Assembly (NCBI RefSeq): GCF_025465995.1
Contig: NZ_JANLNY010000023.1
Coordinates: 310,001-374,000 of the forward strand
Length of the DNA: 64,000 nt
Source: Pseudomonas sp. 5P_3.1_Bac2
GTDB taxonomy: Bacteria > Pseudomonadota > Gammaproteobacteria > Pseudomonadales > Pseudomonadaceae
Direction of reading: 5' to 3'
The notes under the pieces are model-generated. The model searched no databases. It had not been told where the DNA came from and saw only the letters and a list, made by a program, of their open reading frames with translations. Positions 17,795 through 26,983 of this stretch are shown here, one piece after another (the stretch's first letter is position 1; every line of letters starts with the position of its first letter). A program made the position numbers and the translations under genes.

Positions 17795-20440
17795 ATGCAA
17801 GACCTCGATCCCGTCGAAACCCAGGAATGGCTGGACGCCCTTGAGTCTGTCCTCGAAAACGAGGGTGAAGACCGCGCTCATTACCTAATGACCCGCATGG
17901 GCGAGCTAGCCACCCGCAGTGGCTCACAGCTGCCGTACGCCATCACCACGCCTTACCGCAACACCATTCCAGTGACCCACGAAGCACGTATGCCCGGCGA
18001 CCTGTTTATGGAGCGGCGCATCCGCTCGCTGGTGCGCTGGAACGCCCTAGCCATGGTGATGCGTACCAACCTCAAAGACTCTGACTTGGGCGGCCATATC
18101 TCCAGCTTCGCCTCCAGTGCGACGCTGTACGACATCGGTTTTAACTACTTCTTCCAGGCGCCGACCGAGCAACACGGCGGCGACCTGATCTTCTTCCAAG
18201 GCCATGCCAGCCCAGGCATCTACGCCCGCGCCTTTATGGAAGGGCGCTTCAGCGAAGAACAGATGAGCAACTTCCGTCAGGAAGTCGATGGCAAAGGTCT
18301 GTCGTCCTATCCGCACCCGTGGCTGATGCCGGACTTCTGGCAGTTCCCCACCGTGTCGATGGGCCTGGGCCCGATCCAAGCGATTTACCAAGCACGCTTT
18401 ATGAAGTACCTGGAAGCGCGCGGCTTTATCGAGCCAGGCAAGCAAAAGGTCTGGTGTTTTATGGGCGACGGCGAGTGCGACGAGCCGGAATCCCTCGGTG
18501 CCATCTCCCTGGCTGGCCGCGAGAAGCTGGACAACCTGATCTTCGTCATCAACTGCAACCTGCAGCGCCTCGACGGCCCAGTGCGCGGTAACGCCAAGAT
18601 CATCCAAGAGCTGGAAGGCGTGTTCCGCGGCGCCCAGTGGAACGTGAACAAGGTCGTGTGGGGCCGTTTCTGGGACCCACTGCTGGCCAAAGACGTCGAC
18701 GGCATCCTGCAACGCCGGATGGACGAAGTCATCGACGGCGAGTACCAGAACTACAAGGCCAAAGACGGCGCCTATGTGCGTGAACACTTCTTCAACAGCC
18801 CAGAACTCAAGGCCATGGTCGCTGACCTGTCCGATGATGAAATCTGGCGCCTGAACCGTGGCGGTCACGACCCGTACAAGGTTTACGCGGCCTACCACCA
18901 AGCCGTGAACCACCAAGGTCAACCGACTGTGGTGCTGGCCAAAACCATTAAAGGTTATGGCACCGGCGCCGGTGAAGCGCAGAACACCGCGCACAACACC
19001 AAGAAGGTCGATGTTGAGAGCCTCAAGTCGTTCCGCGACCGTTTCGACATCCCGGTCAGCGACGATCAGCTCGAGCACCTGCCGCTGGTCCGTCCGCAAG
19101 AAGGCAGCGCCGAGGCCCGTTACCTGGCCGAACGCCGCGCCGCACTGGGTGGCTTTGTGCCGCAGCGCCGGCGTAAGAGCTTCAGCATCCCGACGCCACC
19201 GCTGGAAACCCTCAAAGCCATTCTCGACGGCACCGGCGAGCGGGAAATCTCCACCACCATGGCGTTTGTGCGCATCATCGCGCAGCTGGTGAAGGACAAG
19301 GACATCGGCCAGCGTATCGTGCCGATCATCCCCGACGAAGCCCGTACCTTTGGTATGGAAGGCATGTTCCGCCAGCTCGGCATCTACTCCTCGGTCGGCC
19401 AGCTGTACGAGCCAGTCGATAAAGACCAGGTAATGTTCTACAAAGAGGACAAGAAAGGTCAGATCCTCGAGGAAGGCATCAACGAAGCCGGCGCCATGAG
19501 CTCGTTCATTGCCGCGGGGACCTCGTACTCCACCCACAACCAGCCGATGCTGCCGTTCTACATCTTCTACTCGATGTTCGGCCTGCAACGTATCGGTGAC
19601 CTGGCCTGGGCCGCTGGCGACAGCCGCACCCGTGGTTTCCTGATCGGCGGCACCGCCGGGCGGACCACCCTGAACGGTGAAGGCCTGCAGCACGAAGACG
19701 GTCACAGCCATGTGCTGGCCTCGACCATCCCGAATTGCCATTCCTATGATCCCACCTACGGTTACGAGCTGGCGGTGATCATCCAGGATGGCATGAAGCG
19801 CATGACCGAGCAGCAAGAAGACGTCTTCTACTACATCACCGTGATGAACGAGTCCTACCAGCAACCGGCCATGCCAGCCGGGGTTGAACAAGGCATCGTC
19901 AAAGGGATGTACCTGCTCGAAGAAGACAGCAGCGAGCAGCCACTGCGCGTACAACTGCTGGGTAGCGGCAGCATCCTGCGCGAAGTGCGTGAGGCGGCGA
20001 AGATCCTCCGCGAGCAGTACAAGGTCGCGGCTGACGTCTGGAGCGTCACCAGCTTCAACGAACTGCGCCGCGAAGGCCTGGCCACCGAGCGCTACAACCG
20101 CCTGCATCCGTTGCAAGCACCGAAAGCCACCTACGTTGAAGAATGCCTCAATGGCCGCAACGGCCCGGTAATCGCCAGCACCGACTACATGAAGGTGTTT
20201 GCCGAGCAGATCCGCCAGTGGGTCCCAAGCAAAGAATACGTCGTGCTGGGCACCGACGGTTTCGGTCGCAGCGACAGCCGCAAAAAACTGCGTCACTTCT
20301 TCGAGGTGGATCGTCAGTGGGTCGTGCTGGGCGCGCTGGAAGCCTTGGTCAAACGCGGTGAAATCGAAGCCAAGGTACTGAGCGATGCCATTAGCCAGTT
20401 CGGCATCGACCCAGAAAAACCAAACCCACTGGACTGCTAA
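17795..20440 (+). CDS. aceE: Pyruvate dehydrogenase E1 component, homodimeric type
   Basis: 881 aa, the full length of the gammaproteobacterial single-chain E1. The thiamine-diphosphate motif is GDGECDEPES...INCN (about residues 228-252). Other family stretches are GHASPGIYARAFMEGR, RGGHDPYKVYAAY and EGLQHEDGHSHVLAST. It decarboxylates pyruvate and acetylates the lipoyl group of AceF. The ATG at 17795 has GGAG upstream. It is followed after 11 bp by aceF with its own GGAG site. Long open frames on the opposite strand are antisense artefacts of GC-rich codon use. Confidence 0.98.
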   Translation: MQDLDPVETQEWLDALESVLENEGEDRAHYLMTRMGELATRSGSQLPYAITTPYRNTIPVTHEARMPGDLFMERRIRSLVRWNALAMVMRTNLKDSDLGGHISSFASSATLYDIGFNYFFQAPTEQHGGDLIFFQGHASPGIYARAFMEGRFSEEQMSNFRQEVDGKGLSSYPHPWLMPDFWQFPTVSMGLGPIQAIYQARFMKYLEARGFIEPGKQKVWCFMGDGECDEPESLGAISLAGREKLDNLIFVINCNLQRLDGPVRGNAKIIQELEGVFRGAQWNVNKVVWGRFWDPLLAKDVDGILQRRMDEVIDGEYQNYKAKDGAYVREHFFNSPELKAMVADLSDDEIWRLNRGGHDPYKVYAAYHQAVNHQGQPTVVLAKTIKGYGTGAGEAQNTAHNTKKVDVESLKSFRDRFDIPVSDDQLEHLPLVRPQEGSAEARYLAERRAALGGFVPQRRRKSFSIPTPPLETLKAILDGTGEREISTTMAFVRIIAQLVKDKDIGQRIVPIIPDEARTFGMEGMFRQLGIYSSVGQLYEPVDKDQVMFYKEDKKGQILEEGINEAGAMSSFIAAGTSYSTHNQPMLPFYIFYSMFGLQRIGDLAWAAGDSRTRGFLIGGTAGRTTLNGEGLQHEDGHSHVLASTIPNCHSYDPTYGYELAVIIQDGMKRMTEQQEDVFYYITVMNESYQQPAMPAGVEQGIVKGMYLLEEDSSEQPLRVQLLGSGSILREVREAAKILREQYKVAADVWSVTSFNELRREGLATERYNRLHPLQAPKATYVEECLNGRNGPVIASTDYMKVFAEQIRQWVPSKEYVVLGTDGFGRSDSRKKLRHFFEVDRQWVVLGALEALVKRGEIEAKVLSDAISQFGIDPEKPNPLDC

Positions 20441-20451
20441 GGAGCGTAGCG

Positions 20452-22149
20452 ATGAGTGAATTGATTCGCGTACCCGACATCGGCAGCGGTGAGGGCGAAG
20501 TGATTGAGCTGTTCGTCAAAGTTGGCGATCGCATCGAAGCTGACCAGAGCCTGCTGACCCTGGAGTCGGATAAGGCCAGCATGGAGATCCCCGCGCCGAA
20601 GGCCGGGGTGATCACCGCGCTGAAGGTCAAGCTGGGTGACAAGCTCAAAGAAGGTGATGAACTGCTTGAGCTGGAAGTCGAAGGCGATGCCCCGGCAGCC
20701 GCTCCAGCTGCCAGCGCGGAGCCTGCTGCAGCACCGGCGGCCGCAGCGCCTGCTCCCGCCGCAGCGCCTGCCCCTGCTGAACCCGCACCGGCTGCGGCGC
20801 CAGCGGCGACCAGCAGCGTGCAGGACATCCATGTACCGGATATCGGCTCGGCCGGCACCGCCAAGGTTATCGAAGTACTGGTCAAGGCTGGCGATACGGT
20901 TGAAGTCGACCAGTCGCTGATCACCCTGGAATCCGACAAAGCCAGCATGGAGATTCCCTCTCCGGCAGCAGGCGTGGTGGAAGAAGTGCTGGTCAAGCTG
21001 GATGCTGATGTTGGCACCGGCGCCCTGATCCTCAAGCTCAAGGTGGCCGGTGCCGCGCCTGCTGCGCCTGAGCAACCTGCAGCGCCGGCCCCAGCCGCCG
21101 CTGAAGAGCCGGCGAAGCGCGAGCTGCACCGCGTACCGGAAGGTGCAGCACCGCATGTCGCGGCAGAAGTACGCGCTATTGCCGCCCTGTCCGCTGCGGC
21201 TGAAAACGCCGGTATCGCCAAGCGCGAAGGGCTGAAGGTGCACGCCGGTCCTGCGGTGCGCCTGACCGCCCGCGAGTTTGGCGTGGACCTAGGCGAAGTC
21301 ACCGGCACGGGGCCGAAAGGGCGCATCCTCAAAGAGGACGTGCAGGCCCACGTCAAAGCCATGCTGCAAAAAGCCAAGGCCGCGCCTGAAGCGGCTGCGG
21401 CCACTGGTGGCGCCGGTATCCCGCCGATCCCGACGGTGGACTTCAGCAAGTTTGGTGAAATCGAAGAAGTGCCGCTGACCCGCTTGATGCAGGTCGGTGC
21501 CACTAACCTGCACCGCAGCTGGCTCAACGTGCCCCACGTAACCCAGTTCGACAGCTCTGATATCACTGAGCTGGAAGCCTTCCGCGTGGCGCAAAAGGCC
21601 GTGGCGGAAAAAGCTGGGGTCAAGCTCACCGTATTGCCACTGCTGCTTAAGGCCTGCGCCTTCCTGCTCAAGGAACTGCCGGACTTCAACAGCTCGCTGG
21701 CACCGAGCGGCAAAGCGCTGATCCGCAAGAAATACGTCAACCTGGGCTTCGCGGTAGATACCCCGGATGGCTTGCTGGTGCCGGTAATCAAAAACGTCGA
21801 CCAGAAGAGCTTGCTGCAACTGGCCGCTGAAGCCGCCGAGCTGGCGGAAAAAGCGCGCAACAAGAAGCTGTCGGCTGACGATATGCAAGGCGCTTGCTTC
21901 ACCATCTCCAGCCTCGGGCACATTGGCGGCACCGGCTTTACGCCGATCGTCAACGCGCCGGAAGTGGCGATTTTGGGCGTGAGCAAGGCGACCATACAGC
22001 CGGTGTGGGATGGCAAAGCCTTCCAGCCTCGGCTGATGCTGCCGCTGTCGCTGTCCTATGATCACCGGGTAATCAATGGCGCCGCTGCCGCACGCTTTAC
22101 CAAGCGTTTAGGCGACGTGCTCGGCGATATCCGCACCATGCTTCTGTGA
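20452..22149 (+). CDS. aceF: Pyruvate dehydrogenase E2, dihydrolipoamide acetyltransferase
   Basis: 565 aa. Two lipoyl domains carry the ESDKASMEIP motif with lipoylated Lys at about 41 and 163, joined by Ala/Pro-rich flexible linkers (roughly 80-122 and 202-220). A peripheral-subunit-binding domain (AGPAVRLTAREFGVDLGEVTGTGPKGRI) is followed by the catalytic domain ending in LSLSYDHRVINGA, which holds the active-site His. It forms the core of the pyruvate dehydrogenase complex and is co-transcribed with aceE. Two lipoyl domains is the Pseudomonas pattern (E. coli has three). Confidence 0.98.
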   Translation: MSELIRVPDIGSGEGEVIELFVKVGDRIEADQSLLTLESDKASMEIPAPKAGVITALKVKLGDKLKEGDELLELEVEGDAPAAAPAASAEPAAAPAAAAPAPAAAPAPAEPAPAAAPAATSSVQDIHVPDIGSAGTAKVIEVLVKAGDTVEVDQSLITLESDKASMEIPSPAAGVVEEVLVKLDADVGTGALILKLKVAGAAPAAPEQPAAPAPAAAEEPAKRELHRVPEGAAPHVAAEVRAIAALSAAAENAGIAKREGLKVHAGPAVRLTAREFGVDLGEVTGTGPKGRILKEDVQAHVKAMLQKAKAAPEAAAATGGAGIPPIPTVDFSKFGEIEEVPLTRLMQVGATNLHRSWLNVPHVTQFDSSDITELEAFRVAQKAVAEKAGVKLTVLPLLLKACAFLLKELPDFNSSLAPSGKALIRKKYVNLGFAVDTPDGLLVPVIKNVDQKSLLQLAAEAAELAEKARNKKLSADDMQGACFTISSLGHIGGTGFTPIVNAPEVAILGVSKATIQPVWDGKAFQPRLMLPLSLSYDHRVINGAAAARFTKRLGDVLGDIRTMLL

Positions 22150-22174
22150 TCGAGCACTAAGCGCTAAAACAAGA

Positions 22175-22200
22175 AACCCCGCCATACGGCGGGGTTTTTT
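22175..22200 (+). terminator. Rho-independent terminator after aceF
   Basis: ACCCCGCC-ATAC-GGCGGGGT followed by a T6 run, 26 nt downstream of the aceF stop. The A-run on the left arm makes it usable from the opposite strand as well, for the convergent hypothetical gene. Confidence 0.93.
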
Positions 22201-22227
22201 ATTGCGCGTCAAGCACCCCTGCGCGCA

Positions 22228-22755
22228 TCAACCTTTTTGCACATTACGGATCAAAAAGCTCAAGGCCTTGGCCAGCTCTGCCGCCCCTTGATGATCGCGC
22301 ACGATGGTCAACAAAGGGCTGCCATCGGCGGGGTTGTGCAGCACGCAACTGATGCCATTACTGGGGCACTCATAACGGACAAACGGATCCACCCCATACA
22401 GGTTCAACGGTCGGTTACGTACCGCCAATGCGCCACCCTGTTGCGCCCGTGACTCTTCACGCAACAGCAGCTCGCCTGAAGTACCGAGGCTGAGCTGATA
22501 GAGCAGGTCCTGACGGTTGCTTTGCGTCACTTGGTAGCCGGCGCGCAAGGCATAGGTTTTGAGTAAATCGTTGCAGTGCGCTAACAACGCCTGCCGATCA
22601 TTGTCTGTTAAATACAGGCGCTTGATTTTCAGCAAATATTGGCTCTGCTCGCTGCTACTCAGGCTTACGCCTGACTCACTGGCGAGACACAGGTTAGACG
22701 CCAGACAACTGCTGAGCAGTACGGCCGTTACTAGTTTGGTTAGTCGCAGTTGCAT
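22228..22755 (-). CDS. Hypothetical exported protein
   Basis: 175 aa with an N-terminal export signal (MQLRLTKLVTAVLLSSCLASNLCLAS). The SSCLA stretch could be read as a weak lipobox, but a type I signal cleaved after LCLAS is simpler. The mature protein has two Cys in YECPSNGISCVLHN, possibly a disulfide, and a helical C-terminus. I recognise no family. It is divergent from the downstream EAL-domain gene with 72 bp between the starts, and convergent with aceF. Confidence 0.7.
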   Translation of the reverse strand: MQLRLTKLVTAVLLSSCLASNLCLASESGVSLSSSEQSQYLLKIKRLYLTDNDRQALLAHCNDLLKTYALRAGYQVTQSNRQDLLYQLSLGTSGELLLREESRAQQGGALAVRNRPLNLYGVDPFVRYECPSNGISCVLHNPADGSPLLTIVRDHQGAAELAKALSFLIRNVQKG

Positions 22756-22827
22756 GGTTCACCTTTGCCCCAAGCCTGATGTGTTGCGGGACCCACATTA
22801 ATCAGCATACTGGAAGCGCCCTAGCCA

Positions 22828-25458
22828 ATGAAAAGCCATCCTGATGTCGCCAAAGGATTAGCGGCCAAGGTTGTGACACAGTTACCAGCTCCCGCGCAGT
22901 TGGGGCTGCTGCGTTTCGAGCGGTTAAATCAAGCCAGCTGGAACATGCTCAGTCTCGACCCCATCTGCGAGGACATTTTTGGCCTCACCGCAGAGCAACT
23001 CTGCACCCTACTCGACGCGCCCTATCTCAGCTTGATTGAAGCGGACAATCACCAACAGCTGCATGCCGACATTCAGCAGCAGCTCGAGCATGACCAGTAC
23101 TACAAGCTGCAGTATTACCTGCACACGCCTAAGGGCAGGCTGGAGGTCTTAGAGATCGGCGAGGCCTTCGAACAAGACCAACTGCAGATGCTGCGTGGCT
23201 ATTTGCTGCCAATGCCACCTGCTGCTGCCATCAGCCACACTCAGCCGATCTGTAGCAACGATCTGTTCGAGCAACAGCGCCGCGTGCGTGCGCAGCGCAA
23301 ACTGATAGTCGAGTTATCCCGCCAGCAATATTCCAGTACCAACCCCGTGCGTGAAGCAGGCGAATGGATCTGTAAATGCGCCTGCGAGCTGTACGACGTC
23401 AGCCGCGTGGGGATCTGGAGCCTCAGCGGCAAGAGCCTGCAGGGGGTTAACCTGTACGAGCGGGAAACTGGCCAGCACACGGTGCAAAGCGAGCTCGACC
23501 TCAGTCAGTTTCCCAACTACCTGGAGTCGATTCACAGTGGCCGCTCGCTGGATGCCCATGATGCCCTGCAAGACTTACGCAGTTGCGAGCTAAGCGAAAG
23601 CTACTTGCTGCCACTGGGGATTACCTCGTTGCTTGATGGCAGCATCCGCATGGACGGTCAAGTGGTGGGCGTACTCAGCCTGGAACACATCGGCCCGGCC
23701 CGGCAGTGGCTCAGTGATGAAATCACCTTTGTCGGCGAGCTGGCCGACCAATACGCGCAAGTGCTGAGCAATCACCAACGGCGTTCTGCCACCGATGCGC
23801 TGTACCTATTTCAGCGGGCGGTGGAGCAAAGCTCCAGCGCTTTTATCCTGTTCAACAGCGATGGCCTGGTGGAATACGTCAGCCCCAGCTTCACCACCAT
23901 CACCCAGTACAGCGCCGGTGAAGTACAGGGCCGCAGCCTGGCCGATATTCCGGCGCTAAAAGACCTCAATGACCGCCTGTTTGAGGCCAGCACCAACCTG
24001 CTCGAACACCGTCGCTGGCAAGGCGAACTGAAAAGCCTGCGTAAAAACAACGAGCCATATTGGGGCCACTTGTCGCTGTCCAGGGTTAACGATGATGACG
24101 GCAAACTCAGCCACTTTATCGGCATTTACCAAGACATCACCACCAATAAGCAGACCCAGCAACATATCGAACAGCTGGCCTTCAACGACACGCTCACCGG
24201 GCTGCCTAACCGCAATGCCTTTATCGCCACCCTGGAAAAACACTACCGGGACAACCCCAGCCACGCCGTGTGTTTGCTCTTGGTGGATATCGATAACTTC
24301 AAACGGGTGAACGACAGCCTCGGCCACCATGTCGGTGACCGCCTGCTGATCAGCTTGGCCCGGCGCCTGCGCCACAGTTTGCCCGCCAGCAGCGTGTTGG
24401 CGCGCTTTGCCAGTAACGAATTCGCCATCCTGATCAGCAACAAGCAGCACGACAGCTTGCAGATTGCCGACAAGCTTTTGCATATCCTCGATAAGCCGCT
24501 GTTTATCGACAATCAACTGATCAACCTGACCGGTTCAATCGGTTTAGCCTGTGCACCGAGCCATGGTAATGACCCGCAATCGCTGATGAAGCATGCCGGC
24601 TTGGCCCTGCACAAAGCCAAGGCCAATGGCAAAAACCAATTACAGATTTACAACGACGCGCTCAAAGACGAGGCCCACTACAAGCTGTTCGTGGAGAGCA
24701 ACCTGCGCCGGGCGCTGACGCAAAACCAACTGGAGATTTTCTACCAACCCAAGCTGTGCTTGAGCAACGGTGCCTTGGTCGGTATGGAAGCCTTGCTGCG
24801 CTGGAAGCATCCGGAACAGGGCATGATCGCCCCGGACAAATTTATCAGCGTGGCCGAGGACACCGGCCTGATTATGCCCATCGGCAAATGGGTCACGCGC
24901 CAGGCTTGCCGCATGGCCAAGGAACTGAGCAGCTTAGGTTTAGGCAACCTGCAAATGGCCATCAACCTGTCGCCCAAGCAGTTCTCCGATCCCAACTTGC
25001 TCAGCGAGATCGCCAGCATTATTGATGAAGAACAACTGTCCCCGGCCCTGCTGGAGTTTGAGCTGACCGAAAGCCTGCTGATCGACGCCAGCGAGCACAC
25101 CCGTCGCCTGCTGTTGGAGTTGAAACAGCTGGGTGTGAGCCTGGCCATGGATGATTTTGGCACCGGCTACTCGTCGCTGAGCTACCTGAAGAAATTCCCC
25201 ATCGACGTGATCAAAATTGATCGCAGCTTTATCAAGGATATTCCCAGCAACCCGGACGACATGGAGATTACCTCGGCCGTCATCGCCATGGCCCACAAGC
25301 TCAATTTGCAGGTGGTGGCCGAGGGCGTTGAGACCCTCGCGCAATTGCAGTTTCTGCGCCGGCAGAACTGCGATATTGGCCAGGGCTATCTGTTTGATAA
25401 ACCCATTGCCGGCCGCGACCTGGTCGAGCGCCTGAAACGTTATCCACGGCGGCGCTGA
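22828..25458 (+). CDS. dipA: c-di-GMP phosphodiesterase with GAF, PAS, degenerate GGDEF and EAL domains (DipA-like)
   Basis: 876 aa. Order: N-terminal sensory region (1-140), GAF (about 165-310), PAS (about 330-450, VEYVSPSFTTITQYSAGEVQGR), GGDEF (about 455-610) and EAL (about 630-870). The GGDEF motif is degenerate, reading ASNEF at about 528-532, so it should not make c-di-GMP. The EAL domain has MEALLRW (654-656 EAL), NLSPKQF, ELTES and DDFGTGYSSLSYL, the set expected of an active phosphodiesterase. P. aeruginosa DipA (PA5017), which promotes biofilm dispersal, has the same architecture and the same place between aceF and msrA. Confidence 0.92.
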   Translation: MKSHPDVAKGLAAKVVTQLPAPAQLGLLRFERLNQASWNMLSLDPICEDIFGLTAEQLCTLLDAPYLSLIEADNHQQLHADIQQQLEHDQYYKLQYYLHTPKGRLEVLEIGEAFEQDQLQMLRGYLLPMPPAAAISHTQPICSNDLFEQQRRVRAQRKLIVELSRQQYSSTNPVREAGEWICKCACELYDVSRVGIWSLSGKSLQGVNLYERETGQHTVQSELDLSQFPNYLESIHSGRSLDAHDALQDLRSCELSESYLLPLGITSLLDGSIRMDGQVVGVLSLEHIGPARQWLSDEITFVGELADQYAQVLSNHQRRSATDALYLFQRAVEQSSSAFILFNSDGLVEYVSPSFTTITQYSAGEVQGRSLADIPALKDLNDRLFEASTNLLEHRRWQGELKSLRKNNEPYWGHLSLSRVNDDDGKLSHFIGIYQDITTNKQTQQHIEQLAFNDTLTGLPNRNAFIATLEKHYRDNPSHAVCLLLVDIDNFKRVNDSLGHHVGDRLLISLARRLRHSLPASSVLARFASNEFAILISNKQHDSLQIADKLLHILDKPLFIDNQLINLTGSIGLACAPSHGNDPQSLMKHAGLALHKAKANGKNQLQIYNDALKDEAHYKLFVESNLRRALTQNQLEIFYQPKLCLSNGALVGMEALLRWKHPEQGMIAPDKFISVAEDTGLIMPIGKWVTRQACRMAKELSSLGLGNLQMAINLSPKQFSDPNLLSEIASIIDEEQLSPALLEFELTESLLIDASEHTRRLLLELKQLGVSLAMDDFGTGYSSLSYLKKFPIDVIKIDRSFIKDIPSNPDDMEITSAVIAMAHKLNLQVVAEGVETLAQLQFLRRQNCDIGQGYLFDKPIAGRDLVERLKRYPRRR

Positions 25459-25557
25459 CAGCGGCGCAGGCTGTGCCTAGAATGTCAGTCTGTGCGCACG
25501 AGCGGTAACGATTGAGCGCTCCACCCCTGCTGTTTTAGTGTCTACAAGGAACTCGCC

Positions 25558-26205
25558 ATGGTCTTGCGCTCAACCATCCTGACGGAAAAAAACCAACTGC
25601 CCAGCGCCGAGCAGGCCTTGCCGGGCCGCCCTGAAGCCATGCCAGTGCCGGCGGCGCACTACGTGAATGGTAAGCCGCTCAAGGGCCCGTTCCCTGAACA
25701 TCTGCAACAGGCCATCTTTGGTTTGGGCTGCTTCTGGGGCGCCGAACGGCGCTTCTGGCAACAACCCGGGGTGTGGACCACCGCGGTGGGTTACGCCGGC
25801 GGCTACACGCCCAACCCGACTTACGAAGAAACCTGCTCCGGCCTCACCGGCCACACCGAAGTGGTGCTGGTGGTGTTTGATCCGGCCGAGATCAGCTTCA
25901 ACGACCTGCTCAAAGTGTTCTGGGAAGCTCACAATCCGACCCAGGGCATGCGTCAAGGTAACGACATCGGCACCCAGTACCGCTCGGCGATCTACTGCAG
26001 CGACACCGAACAACTGCTGACCGCCACCGCCAGCCTCGCGCACTTCCAGCAAGCCTTGGCGGATGCCGGGTTCGGCCCGATCACCACCGAGATCGCCCTG
26101 GCGGAAACCTTTTACTACGCCGAGGACTACCACCAGCAGTACCTGGCCAAGAATCCTGGCGGCTACTGCGGTTTAGGCGGCACCGGGGTGTGCCTGCCAG
26201 CCTGA
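25558..26205 (+). CDS. msrA: Peptide methionine-S-sulfoxide reductase A
   Basis: 215 aa. The catalytic motif [13 protein letters not shown] is at about residues 55-67, with the nucleophilic Cys. [24 protein letters not shown] and the C-terminal [13 protein letters not shown] supply the resolving cysteines. It reduces methionine-(S)-sulfoxide in oxidised proteins, using thioredoxin. The N-terminal extension of about 50 residues before the motif is typical of the Pseudomonas/E. coli type. The ATG at 25558 has AAGGA upstream. Confidence 0.97.
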   Translation: MVLRSTILTEKNQLPSAEQALPGRPEAMPVPAAHYVNGKPLKGPFPEHLQQAIFGLGCFWGAERRFWQQPGVWTTAVGYAGGYTPNPTYEETCSGLTGHTEVVLVVFDPAEISFNDLLKVFWEAHNPTQGMRQGNDIGTQYRSAIYCSDTEQLLTATASLAHFQQALADAGFGPITTEIALAETFYYAEDYHQQYLAKNPGGYCGLGGTGVCLPA

Positions 26206-26465
26206 TCAAGGCCCTGGCGCGCAAGGTTTTGCCCCAACCGGCAAAGCCTTGCCGAAGCGCTGGCACAGCCACCGCTCGCCCTACCCCGACGCCAGCGTTA
26301 CGACCAAGCGCGCAGCCAGGCTCTGCGCGAGGCGCAGGGATAGTCCTCGGCCACCAAGGTATTTGGCCTGTTTCATGCTTTTATAGCCAACAACCGACTT
26401 CACAACCTCAGGCAGCCATGCGCGCCGTTACAGCAGCCAGGCTGACTCACACAAGCTGATGAGCT

Positions 26466-26894
26466 ATGCGTATTTCTAGATTTCTTCAGGTCTGCGCCAG
26501 CCTGGGCCTCAGCCTCTGGGCCGCTAGCGCCTGGGCCGATGGGGCGTATGTCAGCGACCGTGCCTTGGCCAGTATCAACCGCGCCAATGCCTGGTTTCGC
26601 AGCGACTTTGCCGTGGTTGAACCTAACCTGACGACCAGCGCGACGATCGGCTCGGTCAGTTGGCGCTATGAGCTGCCGGGCATTCCCGCCGGTGCCACCC
26701 TCAGCGCCCAGCTCTGTTATCCCAGACCGCTGCTCTGCGAGGATATTTCCCGCAGCCAGTCCGGCTCCACCGAGCGTTTTAGCGGTCGCTCCGCCGCCGT
26801 GCCGCTGTTTATCCAGTACCGCGTCAACCACAAAGCGAACTTCGCCCCACTGGCGCCAAAGCCCGCACAAATCATCGTTAACTGGCGCCGTTAA
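26466..26894 (+). CDS. FlhE-like exported protein
   Basis: 142 aa with a clear signal peptide (MRISRFLQVCASLGLSLWAASAWA). The mature domain has the layout of the enterobacterial FlhE family: VSWRYELPGIPAGATLSAQLC near the middle, a second Cys nearby (LLCEDIS), RFSGRSAAVPLFIQYRV, and the terminal AQIIVNWRR. FlhE is a periplasmic protein that guards against proton leakage through the flagellar export channel and is normally beside flhA/flhB. Here it stands alone between msrA and an FMN enzyme, with no flagellar gene nearby. Assignment is by recalled family pattern. Confidence 0.7.
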   Translation: MRISRFLQVCASLGLSLWAASAWADGAYVSDRALASINRANAWFRSDFAVVEPNLTTSATIGSVSWRYELPGIPAGATLSAQLCYPRPLLCEDISRSQSGSTERFSGRSAAVPLFIQYRVNHKANFAPLAPKPAQIIVNWRR

Positions 26895-26946
26895 GCCTTA
26901 GTCCATCTTGAATCGAGGCGACTGGCCCGGTGGGTGCGCAACCTAG

Positions 26947-26968
26947 CCGCAGGCTGGCCAGCCTGCGG
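26947..26968. terminator. Perfect 22-bp palindrome between convergent genes
   Basis: CCGCAGGCTGG followed directly by its complement, flanked further out by AACC/GGTT that extend the stem. It lies 52 bp after the flhE-like stop and 15 bp before the end of the convergent FMN-enzyme gene, a typical place for a bidirectional terminator. No T-run follows on either side. Confidence 0.5.
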
Positions 26969-26983
26969 CGGTTGCACGTGGCC

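Noticed and set aside
18047..20296. 749-aa open frame antisense to aceE
   Set aside because: Codon-bias artefact in a highly expressed GC-rich gene; the translation has no recognisable domain and aceE is certain.
20391..22016. 541-aa Ser/Ala-rich open frame antisense to aceF
   Set aside because: Composition mirrors the Ala/Pro linkers and lipoyl domains of aceF on the other strand; no independent signal.
26206..26331. Protein-like tail (ends [17 protein letters not shown] then TAG) after msrA
   Set aside because: It has no start codon in a sensible place after the msrA stop and is only about 40 residues. It could be the remnant of a lost gene, but nothing supports it beyond appearance.
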